Position numbers and translations under genes: made by a program
From: Actinomycetes bacterium
Lineage (GTDB): Bacteria; Actinomycetota; Actinomycetes; Actinomycetales; Cellulomonadaceae
NCBI GenBank assembly: GCA_023389545.1
Contig: JAEWEI010000397.1
Location: 1 to 10,484 of the forward strand
Length of the DNA: 10,484 nucleotides
Direction of reading: 5' to 3'
Shown: positions 1-6,611 of the stretch, in pieces
Position numbering within the stretch: position 1 is the first letter of the stretch
How the letters are laid out: the number at the start of each line of letters is the position of its first letter
Notes under the pieces: model-generated
Seen by the model: only the letters and a program-made list of their open reading frames with translations
Database searches by the model: none
Told to the model about the DNA's origin: nothing

Positions 1-77
1 GAGCCGGCGGCTGGTGAGGACCGCCGCGCCGCACGCCATCGCCTCGAGCACGGGCAGGCCGAAGCCCTCGCCCAGGC
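1..77 (-). pseudogene. Fragment of a GT4 glycosyltransferase gene (partial, antisense)
   Basis: Read on the minus strand, this stretch encodes about 25 residues of the nucleotide-sugar binding core of a GT4 enzyme, with motifs [13 protein letters not shown] and VLTSRRL. The peptide matches residues 282-306 of the complete GT4 enzyme encoded at 751-1890. At DNA level, 71 of 77 bases match positions 973-1049. All six differences (7, 19, 22, 28, 40, 52) fall at the third position of minus-strand codons and are silent, so the piece derives from a real gene under protein-level selection. It has neither start nor stop and breaks off where rfbA sequence begins. It may be the remnant of a paralogue, a true recombination product, or an assembly chimera at a contig end; I cannot tell which from the sequence alone. 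Confidence 0.8.
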
Positions 78-681
78 CTTCGTCCTCGGGGCGGACTTCG
101 TGGGCGACGACTCGGCGGCCCTGGTCCTCGGCGACAACATCTTCTACGGCCCCGGCCTGGGGACCCAGCTCCAGCGCTTCGAGCAGATCGACGGCGCCGC
201 GGTCTTCGCCTACCGCGTGGCCGACCCGACCAGCTACGGCGTCGTCGAGTTCGACGCGAGCGGCCGCGCGCTCTCCCTCGAGGAGAAGCCGCAGCACCCG
301 AAGTCGGACTACGCCGTCCCGGGCCTGTACTTCTACGACAACGACGTTGTGGCGATCGCGAAGTCCCTCAAGCCGTCGGCTCGTGGCGAGTACGAGATCA
401 CTGACGTCAACCGGCACTACCTCGACGCCGGGAAGCTCCAGGTCGAGGTGCTCCCCCGCGGCACGGCGTGGCTGGACACCGGCACGTTCGACTCGCTGCT
501 CGAGGCCTCCGACTACGTGCGCACCATCGAGCACCGCCAGGGCCTCAAGATCGGGGCGCCTGAGGAGGTCGCCTGGCGGCGCGGGCTCCTCACCGATGAC
601 GAGTTGCGGGCCCGCGCAGAACCGCTCCTGAAGTCGGGGTACGGCGCCTACCTGTTGGACCTGCTCAAGCGCCAGCAGTAG
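61..681 (+). CDS. rfbA: Glucose-1-phosphate thymidylyltransferase RfbA/RmlA, 5'-truncated
   Basis: This enzyme joins dTTP and glucose-1-phosphate to make dTDP-glucose, the first step toward dTDP-L-rhamnose, in the cytoplasm. About 206 codons are present against roughly 290 in the family. The recognisable part starts at the [12 protein letters not shown] segment, so the first ~80 residues, including the N-terminal GGxGTRL nucleotide-binding loop, are missing. Visible landmarks are [11 protein letters not shown] with the metal-binding Asp (codon 133), the EEKP segment with the sugar-phosphate Lys (codon 286), GEYEITDVN, and WLDTGT with the second metal-binding Asp (codon 475). The C-terminus is normal and ends in TAG at 679. 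The frame stays open to position 1, but those codons do not resemble RfbA; they are antisense to a GT4 fragment. A GTG at 100 is inside the domain and is not a believable start. The coordinate 61 is the approximate junction, uncertain by about 17 bases. As drawn the enzyme would be inactive, but the break may be an artefact. Confidence 0.92.
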   Translation, partial: EALAQAFVLGADFVGDDSAALVLGDNIFYGPGLGTQLQRFEQIDGAAVFAYRVADPTSYGVVEFDASGRALSLEEKPQHPKSDYAVPGLYFYDNDVVAIAKSLKPSARGEYEITDVNRHYLDAGKLQVEVLPRGTAWLDTGTFDSLLEASDYVRTIEHRQGLKIGAPEEVAWRRGLLTDDELRARAEPLLKSGYGAYLLDLLKRQQ

Positions 682-693
682 TCAGGCCAACAT

Positions 694-742
694 CCGAGCG
701 CCTGACGCCCGAGCGATCGCCCGGGCGTCAGGCGCTCGGTTT
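694..742. terminator. Strong hairpin terminator between convergent genes
   Basis: Two perfectly complementary 18-base arms (694-711, CCGAGCGCCTGACGCCCG, and 722-739) flank a 10-base loop, AGCGATCGCC. A short T-rich run, TTTGTCTG, follows on the plus strand. The hairpin begins 12 bases after the rfbA stop and ends 11 bases before the stop codon of the minus-strand glycosyltransferase, which is where a shared bidirectional terminator is expected. The T-run is weak, as is usual in high-GC actinobacteria. Little U-rich sequence follows on the minus-strand side, so termination of the glycosyltransferase message is less certain than that of rfbA. Confidence 0.85.
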
Positions 743-750
743 GTCTGTGC

Positions 751-1890
751 TCAGGACGAGCCGCCGCCGGCGCGCTGGACAGCAGCGCGATAGGCCTCGA
801 CGTGGACGTCCGCGGCAGCTCCCCAGGTGAACAGCGCGGCCCGCTCCACTGCGGCACGGGCCAGTTCCTCGCGCCTGTCCTTGCTCGCGAGCAGCTGAGC
901 CAGCGCGGTGGCGATCGACGCCGCGTCCGTCTCGGTGTACTCCACCGCGTCGCCGCCCACCTCGGGCAGGGAGAGCCGACGGCTGGTGAGCACTGCCGCA
1001 CCGCACGCCATGGCCTCGAGCACCGGCAGGCCGAAGCCCTCGCCCAGGCTCGGATAGGCCACAACCTGGGCTCCGCCGAGGAACCCCGCGAGGTCGTCGA
1101 GCGGGAGGTAGCCGGGCCGGATCACCTGCAGGCCTGCGGGCACCGCCTCGATGGCGGGTTGCACGGCGTCGTCCCATCCCGCGCCGCCGGCGACCACCAG
1201 GGCTGGCGGGTCGGCGAGATCCGACACCGCCTGCACCCAGGCCTCGATCAGCGCGGGGACGTTCTTGCGTGGCTCAAGCGTCCCGAGGAAGGCGACGTAC
1301 GGCCGGCCCTCCAGGCCCAGGGAACGGGCGACCCGCTCTTGCTCCGCGGCGGACACCGGGTGGAACACCTCGGGATCGACCCCGTGATGCGCCACATAGA
1401 ACTGTTCGGCGCGGCCACCGGCGTAGCGCACGACCTCGTCGCGAGTCGCCCGGGAGGGCACGACGAGAGCGTCCGCGCGGCGCACCGCGAGCCAGGTCGC
1501 GCTGCGGAAGAACATCGTCTTGATGGAGCTGTGGACGGCCCGGTCACTGAAGAATGTGGCGTCATGCAAGGTGACCACACGCGCACCGGGACTCAGCACC
1601 GGGCTCGTGTAGTGCGGGCTGTGGACGACGTCCGCGCGGACCTTGCGCGCGAGCACCGGCAAGCCGGTCTGCTCCCACACGAGTCGCGCGGCCCGCCGCT
1701 CGATCATCCGCGGCGCGGCGACGACCCGGGCGCCAGGAAGCGCGCCCTCCATCAGGCCGACGTCGCGGACCTGGCACACGACGACGAGCTCCACATCACG
1801 GACGTCCAGCGCGCGCAGCAGCTCATCGACGTAGCGCCCCACTCCGCCACGGTCGGACGGGATGGCCGTCGCGTCTACGAGAACTCTCAT
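751..1890 (-). CDS. GT4-family glycosyltransferase
   Basis: A 379-residue GT-B fold enzyme of the GT4 family, which transfers a sugar from an NDP-sugar to a lipid-linked or glycan acceptor on the cytoplasmic side of the membrane. Motifs in order: GGVGRYVDEL (15-24), the N-domain glycine loop; VVTLHDATFF (105-114); ADALVVPSRATRDEV (139-153); FLGTLEPRKN (201-210), with the phosphate-contacting Arg-Lys; and the E-x7-E signature EGFGLPVLE (284-292). The closest known type is the mannosyl/rhamnosyl GT4 group found in O-antigen and exopolysaccharide loci; donor and acceptor cannot be read from sequence. The start is the ATG at 1890, preceded by AGGGGTGAG, a good ribosome binding site. The frame stays open for another 51 codons upstream, but that stretch is not GT4-like. 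The gene is convergent with rfbA and divergent from the next glycosyltransferase, so it forms its own transcription unit. Residues 282-306 are repeated in the fragment at 1-77. Confidence 0.93.
   Translation of the reverse strand: MRVLVDATAIPSDRGGVGRYVDELLRALDVRDVELVVVCQVRDVGLMEGALPGARVVAAPRMIERRAARLVWEQTGLPVLARKVRADVVHSPHYTSPVLSPGARVVTLHDATFFSDRAVHSSIKTMFFRSATWLAVRRADALVVPSRATRDEVVRYAGGRAEQFYVAHHGVDPEVFHPVSAAEQERVARSLGLEGRPYVAFLGTLEPRKNVPALIEAWVQAVSDLADPPALVVAGGAGWDDAVQPAIEAVPAGLQVIRPGYLPLDDLAGFLGGAQVVAYPSLGEGFGLPVLEAMACGAAVLTSRRLSLPEVGGDAVEYTETDAASIATALAQLLASKDRREELARAAVERAALFTWGAAADVHVEAYRAAVQRAGGGSS
973..1049 (-). repeat. Segment of the GT4 gene matching the window's left end
   Basis: Matches positions 1-77 at 71 of 77 bases in the same orientation, with 25 uninterrupted identical bases at 1025-1049 (53-77). 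It covers the E-x7-E signature region of the GT4 gene. Most of the similarity is explained by conserved protein sequence, but the exact block lies right next to the rfbA junction. Confidence 0.85.
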
Positions 1891-2035
1891 CTCACCCCTG
1901 CCGCACGTGTCCGGAACCGGGTGAGCGTAACGCGGATCGGCGATCCGGTTCTGATGAGTAGTGTTCAGTCCCGCACAGTGCGGCTGGCGCCGACCGCCGA
2001 CCGCCTCGCTGGAACGAAGGGCCCTCGATCCCGGA
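1891..2035. promoter_or_regulatory. Divergent intergenic region with nested inverted repeats
   Basis: This 145-base gap separates divergent glycosyltransferase genes and should carry promoters for both. It holds an inverted repeat GAACCGG (1914-1920) / CCGGTTC (1945-1951), whose inner edge overlaps a second palindrome, CGGATCG-G-CGATCCG (1933-1947). Candidate -10 hexamers of the TAnnnT type lie on either side of the spacer: TACGCT on the minus strand (1924-1929), which would give a short leader with the ribosome binding site, and TAGTGT on the plus strand (1959-1964). Neither has a convincing -35 box. The palindromes could be a regulator site shared by both promoters. This reading rests on symmetry and position only. 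Confidence 0.4.
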
Positions 2036-3058
2036 ATGACCACTCTGCCGCGCGTGACAGCGCTGATGCTCGCGTATGGCGCGGAGCCCTACCTGCTAGA
2101 GGCCGTCGAGGCGGTGCTCGCGAGCACCGGTGTCGAGGTCGACCTGGTCCTCGTGGACAACGGGTGCACCACGGACGCCGTGCGCCGCCTCCCGGACGAC
2201 CCGCGGATCACGCTGGTGGTCCCGGCGGAGAACCTCGGCTTCACGGGCGGGATGAACCTCGCGGCGAGCCGGGCCCGTGGGGAGTTCCTGATGCTCGTGA
2301 ACAGCGACGCGATCGTCGAGCCCGATGCCGCAGACGAGTTGGTCGGCGCCCTCGCGGCGCCGGGCGTCGGCGTGGCTGGCGCGAGCGTGCGGCTGGGTGA
2401 CGAGCCCGACCTGGTGAACTCGGTCGGCAACCCGTTGCATGTGCTCGGCCTCAGCTGGGCGGGCGGCATGGGCGAGCCCGCCGCCCAGCACGCCGCGCGC
2501 GTGCCCGTGGCCTCGGCGAGCGGCGCGTGCATGGCGCTCAGGCGGTCGCTGTGGGAGAGCCTCGGCGGGCTTGTCGGGCCGTTCTTCGCCTACGCCGAGG
2601 ACCTCGAGCTGTGCTGGCGCTGCTGGCAGCGAGGGCTGCGAGTCGAGTACGTGCCGACCGCCGTCGCCTATCACCACTACGAGTTCAGCCGGGCTCCGCT
2701 CAAGATGTACCTCGTCGAGCGCAACCGCCTGGCCTTCGTCCTCACGTGCTACGGCGGCCGCATGCTGCTCCTCCTGGCGCCCGTGCTGGCGGCCTTCGAG
2801 CTGGCGCTCGTCGCGGTGGCCGCGAAGCAGGGGTGGCTGCGGCAGAAGGCCCGCGGGTGGTGGTGGCTCGTGACGCATGCCCGCTGGCTCCGGGCGCGGC
2901 GACTGGAGGTCCAGCGCGAGCGTCACGTGCCCGACCGCGAGCTCGCCGACCTGATGACTGATCGCTTCGACCCCGCGCAGTTCCCGCTGCCCGCAGGCTC
3001 GCACCTGCTGCAAGCAGCGCTCGCGCGATACTGGCGCGCGGTCCGTCGTGCCCTGTAG
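2036..3058 (+). CDS. GT2-family glycosyltransferase with C-terminal membrane segment
   Basis: A 340-residue GT-A fold, inverting GT2 enzyme, probably adding a sugar (rhamnose or galactofuranose type is common in this group) to a lipid-linked glycan. The N-terminal domain shows VTALMLAYGAEPYLLEAV and VLVDNG for nucleotide binding, ENLGFTGGMNLA, then NSD at 89-91 in the DXD metal-binding position. The acceptor side shows SGACMALRR and AEDLELCWR (187-195), with the acidic pair expected to include the catalytic base. After the YHHYEFSR segment, a hydrophobic stretch from about 243 to 262 is probably a membrane helix or an amphipathic anchor, followed by a basic C-terminal tail. The ATG at 2036 fits where GT2 homology begins. 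Its ribosome binding site is poor (GAAGG lies about 15 bases upstream), so a GTG a few codons further in is possible. It is the first gene of the plus-strand operon, with only 33 bases before the next gene. Confidence 0.9.
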   Translation: MTTLPRVTALMLAYGAEPYLLEAVEAVLASTGVEVDLVLVDNGCTTDAVRRLPDDPRITLVVPAENLGFTGGMNLAASRARGEFLMLVNSDAIVEPDAADELVGALAAPGVGVAGASVRLGDEPDLVNSVGNPLHVLGLSWAGGMGEPAAQHAARVPVASASGACMALRRSLWESLGGLVGPFFAYAEDLELCWRCWQRGLRVEYVPTAVAYHHYEFSRAPLKMYLVERNRLAFVLTCYGGRMLLLLAPVLAAFELALVAVAAKQGWLRQKARGWWWLVTHARWLRARRLEVQRERHVPDRELADLMTDRFDPAQFPLPAGSHLLQAALARYWRAVRRAL

Positions 3059-3073
3059 GCCGGCGTCGCAACC

Positions 3074-3083
3074 GGGAGAGGAA
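3074..3083 (+). promoter_or_regulatory. Ribosome binding site fixing the GTG start at 3092
   Basis: The purine-rich stretch GGGAGAGGAA ends 8 bases before the GTG at 3092. It is the strongest Shine-Dalgarno match in the operon and decides this start over later in-frame codons. Confidence 0.7.
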
Positions 3084-3091
3084 GTCCTGCT

Positions 3092-4198
3092 GTGACCCTC
3101 GAAGTCGCCCTCACCGCCGAGCAGTGCTGGCAGCCCGTGCCCGGCGGCTCCGGCACCTACGTCGTCGAACTCGCCCGCGGGCTCGCCGACGTCCACGGAG
3201 TCCGCGCCACCGCGCTCGTCGCCGCGCACCGAGCGCGGGACGCCCATGACGGCCGGGTCGCCGCGCCGGTCCGCCGGGCCCCGCTCCCCCGCCGTCTGCT
3301 CTACCCCGCGTGGAACCACCTCGGCCTTCCACGTGCCGAGTGGGTGGCCCGCGGCAGCGACATCGTGCACGCGACCACGTGGGCCGTGCCGCCCACCGCG
3401 CGCCCGCTGGTGGTGACCGTCCACGACCTCGCGTTCCTCCGGTCGCCCGAGCACTTCACCACGCATGGGAACGCGTTCTTCACCCGCGCCCTCGATCGGG
3501 TCCGCCGTGAGGCCGACCTGATCGTCGTCCCGTCGCAGGCCACCGCCGACGACTGCCTCGCGGCAGGGCTGTCGCAGGACCGCCTCAGGGTCGTCCCGCA
3601 CGGTGTGCGCATCCTCCCCGCGACGTCTGACGAGGTCGCCGCGTTCCGCCGCCAGCACGATCTGCGCCGTGACTACGTGATGTGGTGCGGGACCGTCGAG
3701 CCGAGGAAGAACCTTCCCGTGCTGCTCGAGGCCTACGCCCTCGCCGCGGCGCGTGGCCTGGACGCCGACCTCGTGCTCGTCGGCCCACGCGGCTGGGGCG
3801 ACGCCGCCACAGGGCTCGGGTCCGGCGACGGGACGGGTCCGGGGGTCCGGTACTTGGGCCGACTCGACGAGGCAGACCTTCACCGGGCCTATGCCGGGGC
3901 CCGCGCGTTCTGCTTCCCCTCCCTGTGGGAGGGCTTCGGGATGCCCGTCCTCGAGGCCATGGCGCACGGCGTCCCGGTCGTCACCTCACGGGGGACGTCG
4001 ATGGAGGAGATCGCCGCCGGCGCCGCGCTGCTCGCCGACCCCCACGACCCCCAGGAGCTCGCCGAGCAGCTCCTGGCCGCGTGCGGCGACGCGCATGACG
4101 ACCTCGCCTCGACCGCGCTGTCGCGGTCCGCCCAATTCACCTGGGCGGCCGCGGCCGAGGCCACGGCCGCCGTCTACCGCGAGGCGGCGGGGGGCTAA
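3092..4198 (+). CDS. GT4-family glycosyltransferase
   Basis: A 368-residue GT-B enzyme of the GT4 family, predicted to act in the cytoplasm at the membrane face on a growing lipid-linked glycan. Motifs in order: PGGSGTYVVELARGL (17-31); VTVHDLAFL (108-116); ADLIVVPSQATADDC; WCGTVEPRKN with Glu203 and the phosphate-binding Arg205-Lys206; and the E-x7-E signature EGFGMPVLE (280-288), followed by HGVPVVTSRGTSMEEIAAG. It shares the whole motif layout with the minus-strand enzyme at 751-1890 but is clearly diverged, so the two probably make different linkages. Donor is unknown; GDP-mannose or dTDP/UDP-sugars are all plausible. It begins 33 bases after the preceding stop, and its TAA is followed by only 23 bases before the next start. 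The GTG start is backed by a strong ribosome binding site. Confidence 0.93.
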   Translation: MTLEVALTAEQCWQPVPGGSGTYVVELARGLADVHGVRATALVAAHRARDAHDGRVAAPVRRAPLPRRLLYPAWNHLGLPRAEWVARGSDIVHATTWAVPPTARPLVVTVHDLAFLRSPEHFTTHGNAFFTRALDRVRREADLIVVPSQATADDCLAAGLSQDRLRVVPHGVRILPATSDEVAAFRRQHDLRRDYVMWCGTVEPRKNLPVLLEAYALAAARGLDADLVLVGPRGWGDAATGLGSGDGTGPGVRYLGRLDEADLHRAYAGARAFCFPSLWEGFGMPVLEAMAHGVPVVTSRGTSMEEIAAGAALLADPHDPQELAEQLLAACGDAHDDLASTALSRSAQFTWAAAAEATAAVYREAAGG

Positions 4199-4209
4199 GA
4201 GCGCCCCTC

Positions 4210-4221
4210 TATACTCGGCGC
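4210..4221 (+). promoter_or_regulatory. Candidate promoter for leaderless transcription of the GT2 gene
   Basis: TATACT at 4210-4215 differs from the sigma-70 -10 consensus by one base and sits exactly six bases before the GTG at 4222. That spacing places the transcription start at or next to the G of the GTG, the usual arrangement of leaderless actinobacterial genes. No Shine-Dalgarno sequence lies upstream of this GTG, which fits. No recognisable -35 box is present at 16-18 bases. An AT-rich hexamer here is conspicuous against the surrounding GC-rich sequence. Confidence 0.5.
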
Positions 4222-5133
4222 GTGCCCCCCGAAGACGCCACCCACCGGCATGCGTCCGGGACCCCCGCCACTGCCGCGGTCATCACGGCGTTCCGGCCGG
4301 GCACGGAGCTCGCCGAAGCGGCGCGGGCAGCAGCCAGCCAATGCGCTCACGTGATCGTCGTCGACAACACACCCGCAGGCGAGAGCGGAGCCGACGCCGT
4401 GCTGGAAGGCGTGCCCGGTGTGACGCTGCTGCGCGACGGCGCCAACCGAGGGCTCGCGGCCGCGCTCAACCGCGGCGTCGCCGAGGCCTCGGGGGCCGAC
4501 GCCCTTCTGCTGCTCGACCAGGACTCGACGGTGCCCGACGGGCTGGTCAGCCGCCTGTGGGCGTCGCTCGAGCAGGATGAGCGGATCGCCATCGCCGCTC
4601 CCGCGCCCTGGGACCCGGACGCGCAGCGGTTCCTCGACCCGCGCACCCGGGCCCGCGCGGAGGTGGCGGACCTGGACGTCGTGATCACCTCGGGGATGCT
4701 GCTGCGGCGCAGCGCGGCGGATGAGCTCGGCGCCTTCCGCGAGGACTTCTTCGTCGACGGGGTGGACCAGGACTACTGCCTGCGCGCGCGACGCGCCGGG
4801 TGGCGCATCGTGCAGGACCGACGGGTCCTGCTGCCGCACTCCCTGGGCGAGACACAGTGGCATGGGATCGGGCCTCTGCGCGTGCGCGCGTCTCACCACC
4901 CGACGTGGCGCCTGTACTGGATGGCGCGCAACGGCGTCGTCCTGATCCGTGAGAACCTCCGGCACAGGCCCCGATGGGCTGTCACGTCGATGGCGCTCCT
5001 CGCCTACTGGGCGGCCGCCGTCGCCGCCTTCGAGCCGCCCCGCGCCGCTCGGCTCTCAGCCATTCGAGCGGGTGTGCGCGACGGCATGCGCGGCGGCCTC
5101 GACGCGCGTTTCGCCCCCGAAGCGAAGCGATGA
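4222..5133 (+). CDS. GT2-family rhamnosyltransferase-like protein
   Basis: A 303-residue GT-A fold enzyme resembling the RfbF/WbbL-type rhamnosyltransferases, which use dTDP-rhamnose to extend lipid-linked saccharides. The catalytic domain begins near residue 18 (AAVITAFRPG) and continues with VIVVDNT, RDGANRGLAAALNRG, LLLLDQDS with the DxD at 99-101, ITSGMLLRR, and DFFVDGVDQDYCLRARRAGWRI (175-196) carrying the acidic catalytic pair; PHSLGE follows at 205-210. The C-terminal third is basic with one hydrophobic stretch (VTSMALLAYWAAAVAAF) likely to touch the membrane. The presence of rfbA nearby supports a rhamnose donor, but this is not proven. The GTG start lacks a ribosome binding site and may be leaderless. 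Its TGA overlaps the ATG of the flippase gene in an ATGA, indicating translational coupling. Confidence 0.9.
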   Translation: MPPEDATHRHASGTPATAAVITAFRPGTELAEAARAAASQCAHVIVVDNTPAGESGADAVLEGVPGVTLLRDGANRGLAAALNRGVAEASGADALLLLDQDSTVPDGLVSRLWASLEQDERIAIAAPAPWDPDAQRFLDPRTRARAEVADLDVVITSGMLLRRSAADELGAFREDFFVDGVDQDYCLRARRAGWRIVQDRRVLLPHSLGETQWHGIGPLRVRASHHPTWRLYWMARNGVVLIRENLRHRPRWAVTSMALLAYWAAAVAAFEPPRAARLSAIRAGVRDGMRGGLDARFAPEAKR

Positions 5134-6611
5134 CCGCGCCCACCGTCAGCTCGTCCGGCTACGCGCGCGATGCTCTGCTCGCCGCCGCGAGCCGCATGGC
5201 CCCGCTGGGCGTCCAGCTCGCGTCAACGCCCTTCTTGCTCGCCAACCTCAGCCCGGGCGCCTTCGCCGCGTGGACGCTCACGATGACGACCATCAACCTC
5301 TTCCTCAGCGCGGACCTCGGCGTCGTGGGCATCATGCAGCGGTACCACGGCATCGCCCTCGGGCGGGGCGACTCCGCACTGGGCGGGCGTATCACCGCGA
5401 CGGTGCTCGCGGTGCTCGGCACGATCCTCGTCGTCCTCGCGATCGCGGGGCCGTGGATCTCCGACGCGATCCTGCACGTTGTGAACCTGCCTGCGGGCGC
5501 CGCCGACGAGGCGGGGCTGCTGTTCCGGCACGCCGGGGTCCTCGCCGCGCTGCAGCTCACCGCGCTGGCCTTGAGCAGCTACCTCGCCGCGCACTCCCGA
5601 TTCCTCGCGGTGGCGGCCTCCTCGCTCATCGCCCGGACGGTGCTCGCCGGGTGCATCGTCCTGGCCGTCGTCACGGAGACGGGGCTGCGGGGCCTGCTGC
5701 TCGCCGCCTACGCCGACGCGGTCGTCGCCCTGGTCATCACCGCGTTCCTGTGCCGCAAGCACCTCGTCGGCGAGGTCCGCGGCCTGGCCCGTTCCACCGA
5801 GTTGTCCGAGCTGTGGGCGTACTCGTGGCGCAACCAGGCCAGCGCGTTCGGCTTCATCGCCCAGCGCGAGCTCGACGTCCTGATGGCGGCCGTCCTCCTG
5901 CCGACCGCTGCCCTCGTGAGCGTGTCCGCCGTCGCGCCGCTCGCAGCGGCCGTCTCGCTCGCTCCGGCCGTCCTGCTGACACCGCTGTTCACGCGCCTGA
6001 GCGTCCGCGCTGGGGAGTCGCTGCCAGCGGCGGCGGCCGAGGCCGGATCCGCCGAACGGTCATGGTGGTCGCTGCTCCTGCCGTTCGGCGCGCTCGTCGT
6101 CGTGATCCTCCCGTTCGCCTCGGCCGCATGGCTCGGGCCCGAGGTGGAGGATGTCGTCCCCCTGACAGCGCTGCTGTCCGCGGGCTTCGTCCTGTCACTG
6201 GCCGGATCCGTCCGTGGGATGGCCGCCCGCGCCGTCGGGTCGCCGGGACTCGAGACGCGCGCCTATGTCGTGCTCGTCGCAGCCAAGATCATCGTCGGGA
6301 CGGTTCTCACCCTCGTCTTCGGTGTGTATGGGCTGGCCGCCGCGACGCTCATCGCTGCTGCGTCGTTCGTGATCTCGCTCACGCACGCGACGCGCAAGCG
6401 GCAGATCATCGGGCGGACACCGTTGCCGCCGGCCCGCCTGGCCATCGGCACCGCGCTGCTCGCTCTCCTCTGCGGCGCGGCTGCCGCGACCGTCCACCAG
6501 ATGATCGACGGGCGCCTCGCGCAACTGTCCCTGCTGGTCGTGGTGGCACTCGTCGGCGCGCTCGGCGCGTTCTGGGTGTATCGATCCTCGGAGCAGCCGC
6601 ATGAGCCATGA
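5130..6611 (+). CDS. Wzx-like polysaccharide flippase (MOP superfamily)
   Basis: A 493-residue integral membrane protein with about 12 to 14 hydrophobic segments and almost no soluble domain, the size and layout of Wzx/RfbX-type transporters. These flip undecaprenyl-linked repeat units from the inner to the outer face of the cytoplasmic membrane. The N-terminus has the typical pattern of a first helix with an Arg (AASRMAPLGVQLASTPFLLA) followed by a second repeat with FAAWTLTMTTINLF and the loop DLGVVGIMQRYHGIALGRGD. The second half repeats this arrangement around LWAYSWRNQASAFGFIAQRELDVLMAAVLL. There is no strong single motif in this family, so the call rests on topology, length and position after four glycosyltransferase genes. 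The ATG is inside the preceding stop (ATGA overlap); the frame extends upstream only as an overlap with the GT2 gene. Its own stop overlaps the next ATG by 11 bases. Confidence 0.87.
   Translation: MTAPTVSSSGYARDALLAAASRMAPLGVQLASTPFLLANLSPGAFAAWTLTMTTINLFLSADLGVVGIMQRYHGIALGRGDSALGGRITATVLAVLGTILVVLAIAGPWISDAILHVVNLPAGAADEAGLLFRHAGVLAALQLTALALSSYLAAHSRFLAVAASSLIARTVLAGCIVLAVVTETGLRGLLLAAYADAVVALVITAFLCRKHLVGEVRGLARSTELSELWAYSWRNQASAFGFIAQRELDVLMAAVLLPTAALVSVSAVAPLAAAVSLAPAVLLTPLFTRLSVRAGESLPAAAAEAGSAERSWWSLLLPFGALVVVILPFASAAWLGPEVEDVVPLTALLSAGFVLSLAGSVRGMAARAVGSPGLETRAYVVLVAAKIIVGTVLTLVFGVYGLAAATLIAAASFVISLTHATRKRQIIGRTPLPPARLAIGTALLALLCGAAAATVHQMIDGRLAQLSLLVVVALVGALGAFWVYRSSEQPHEP

Noticed and set aside
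100..681. Treating GTG at 100 as the genuine start of a short rfbA
   Set aside because: It lies in the middle of the nucleotidyltransferase domain, conserved RfbA residues continue upstream of it to about position 67, and no ribosome binding site precedes it.
1891..2043. Extending the minus-strand GT4 gene to a start at 2043
   Set aside because: The added 51 residues show no GT4 similarity and would cover the divergent promoter region; the ATG at 1890 has a good ribosome binding site and begins the family's N-terminal strand.
802..2400. A 532-codon plus-strand open frame running through the minus-strand GT4 gene and into the next gene
   Set aside because: It is antisense to a gene with all GT4 motifs and then runs out of frame through the start of the GT2 gene; composition is that of a high-GC shadow frame.
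2096..3967. A 623-codon open frame on the minus strand, opposite two glycosyltransferase genes
   Set aside because: It spans antisense to two well-supported genes and their gap. Its product is low-complexity, rich in Arg, Gly, Glu and His, with no recognisable domain. Long antisense frames are common in DNA of this GC content.
4949..6604. A 551-codon plus-strand open frame in a second frame across the flippase gene
   Set aside because: The product is Arg/Pro-rich and soluble-looking with no motif, whereas the overlapping frame from 5130 has regular membrane helices and begins in an ATGA overlap.
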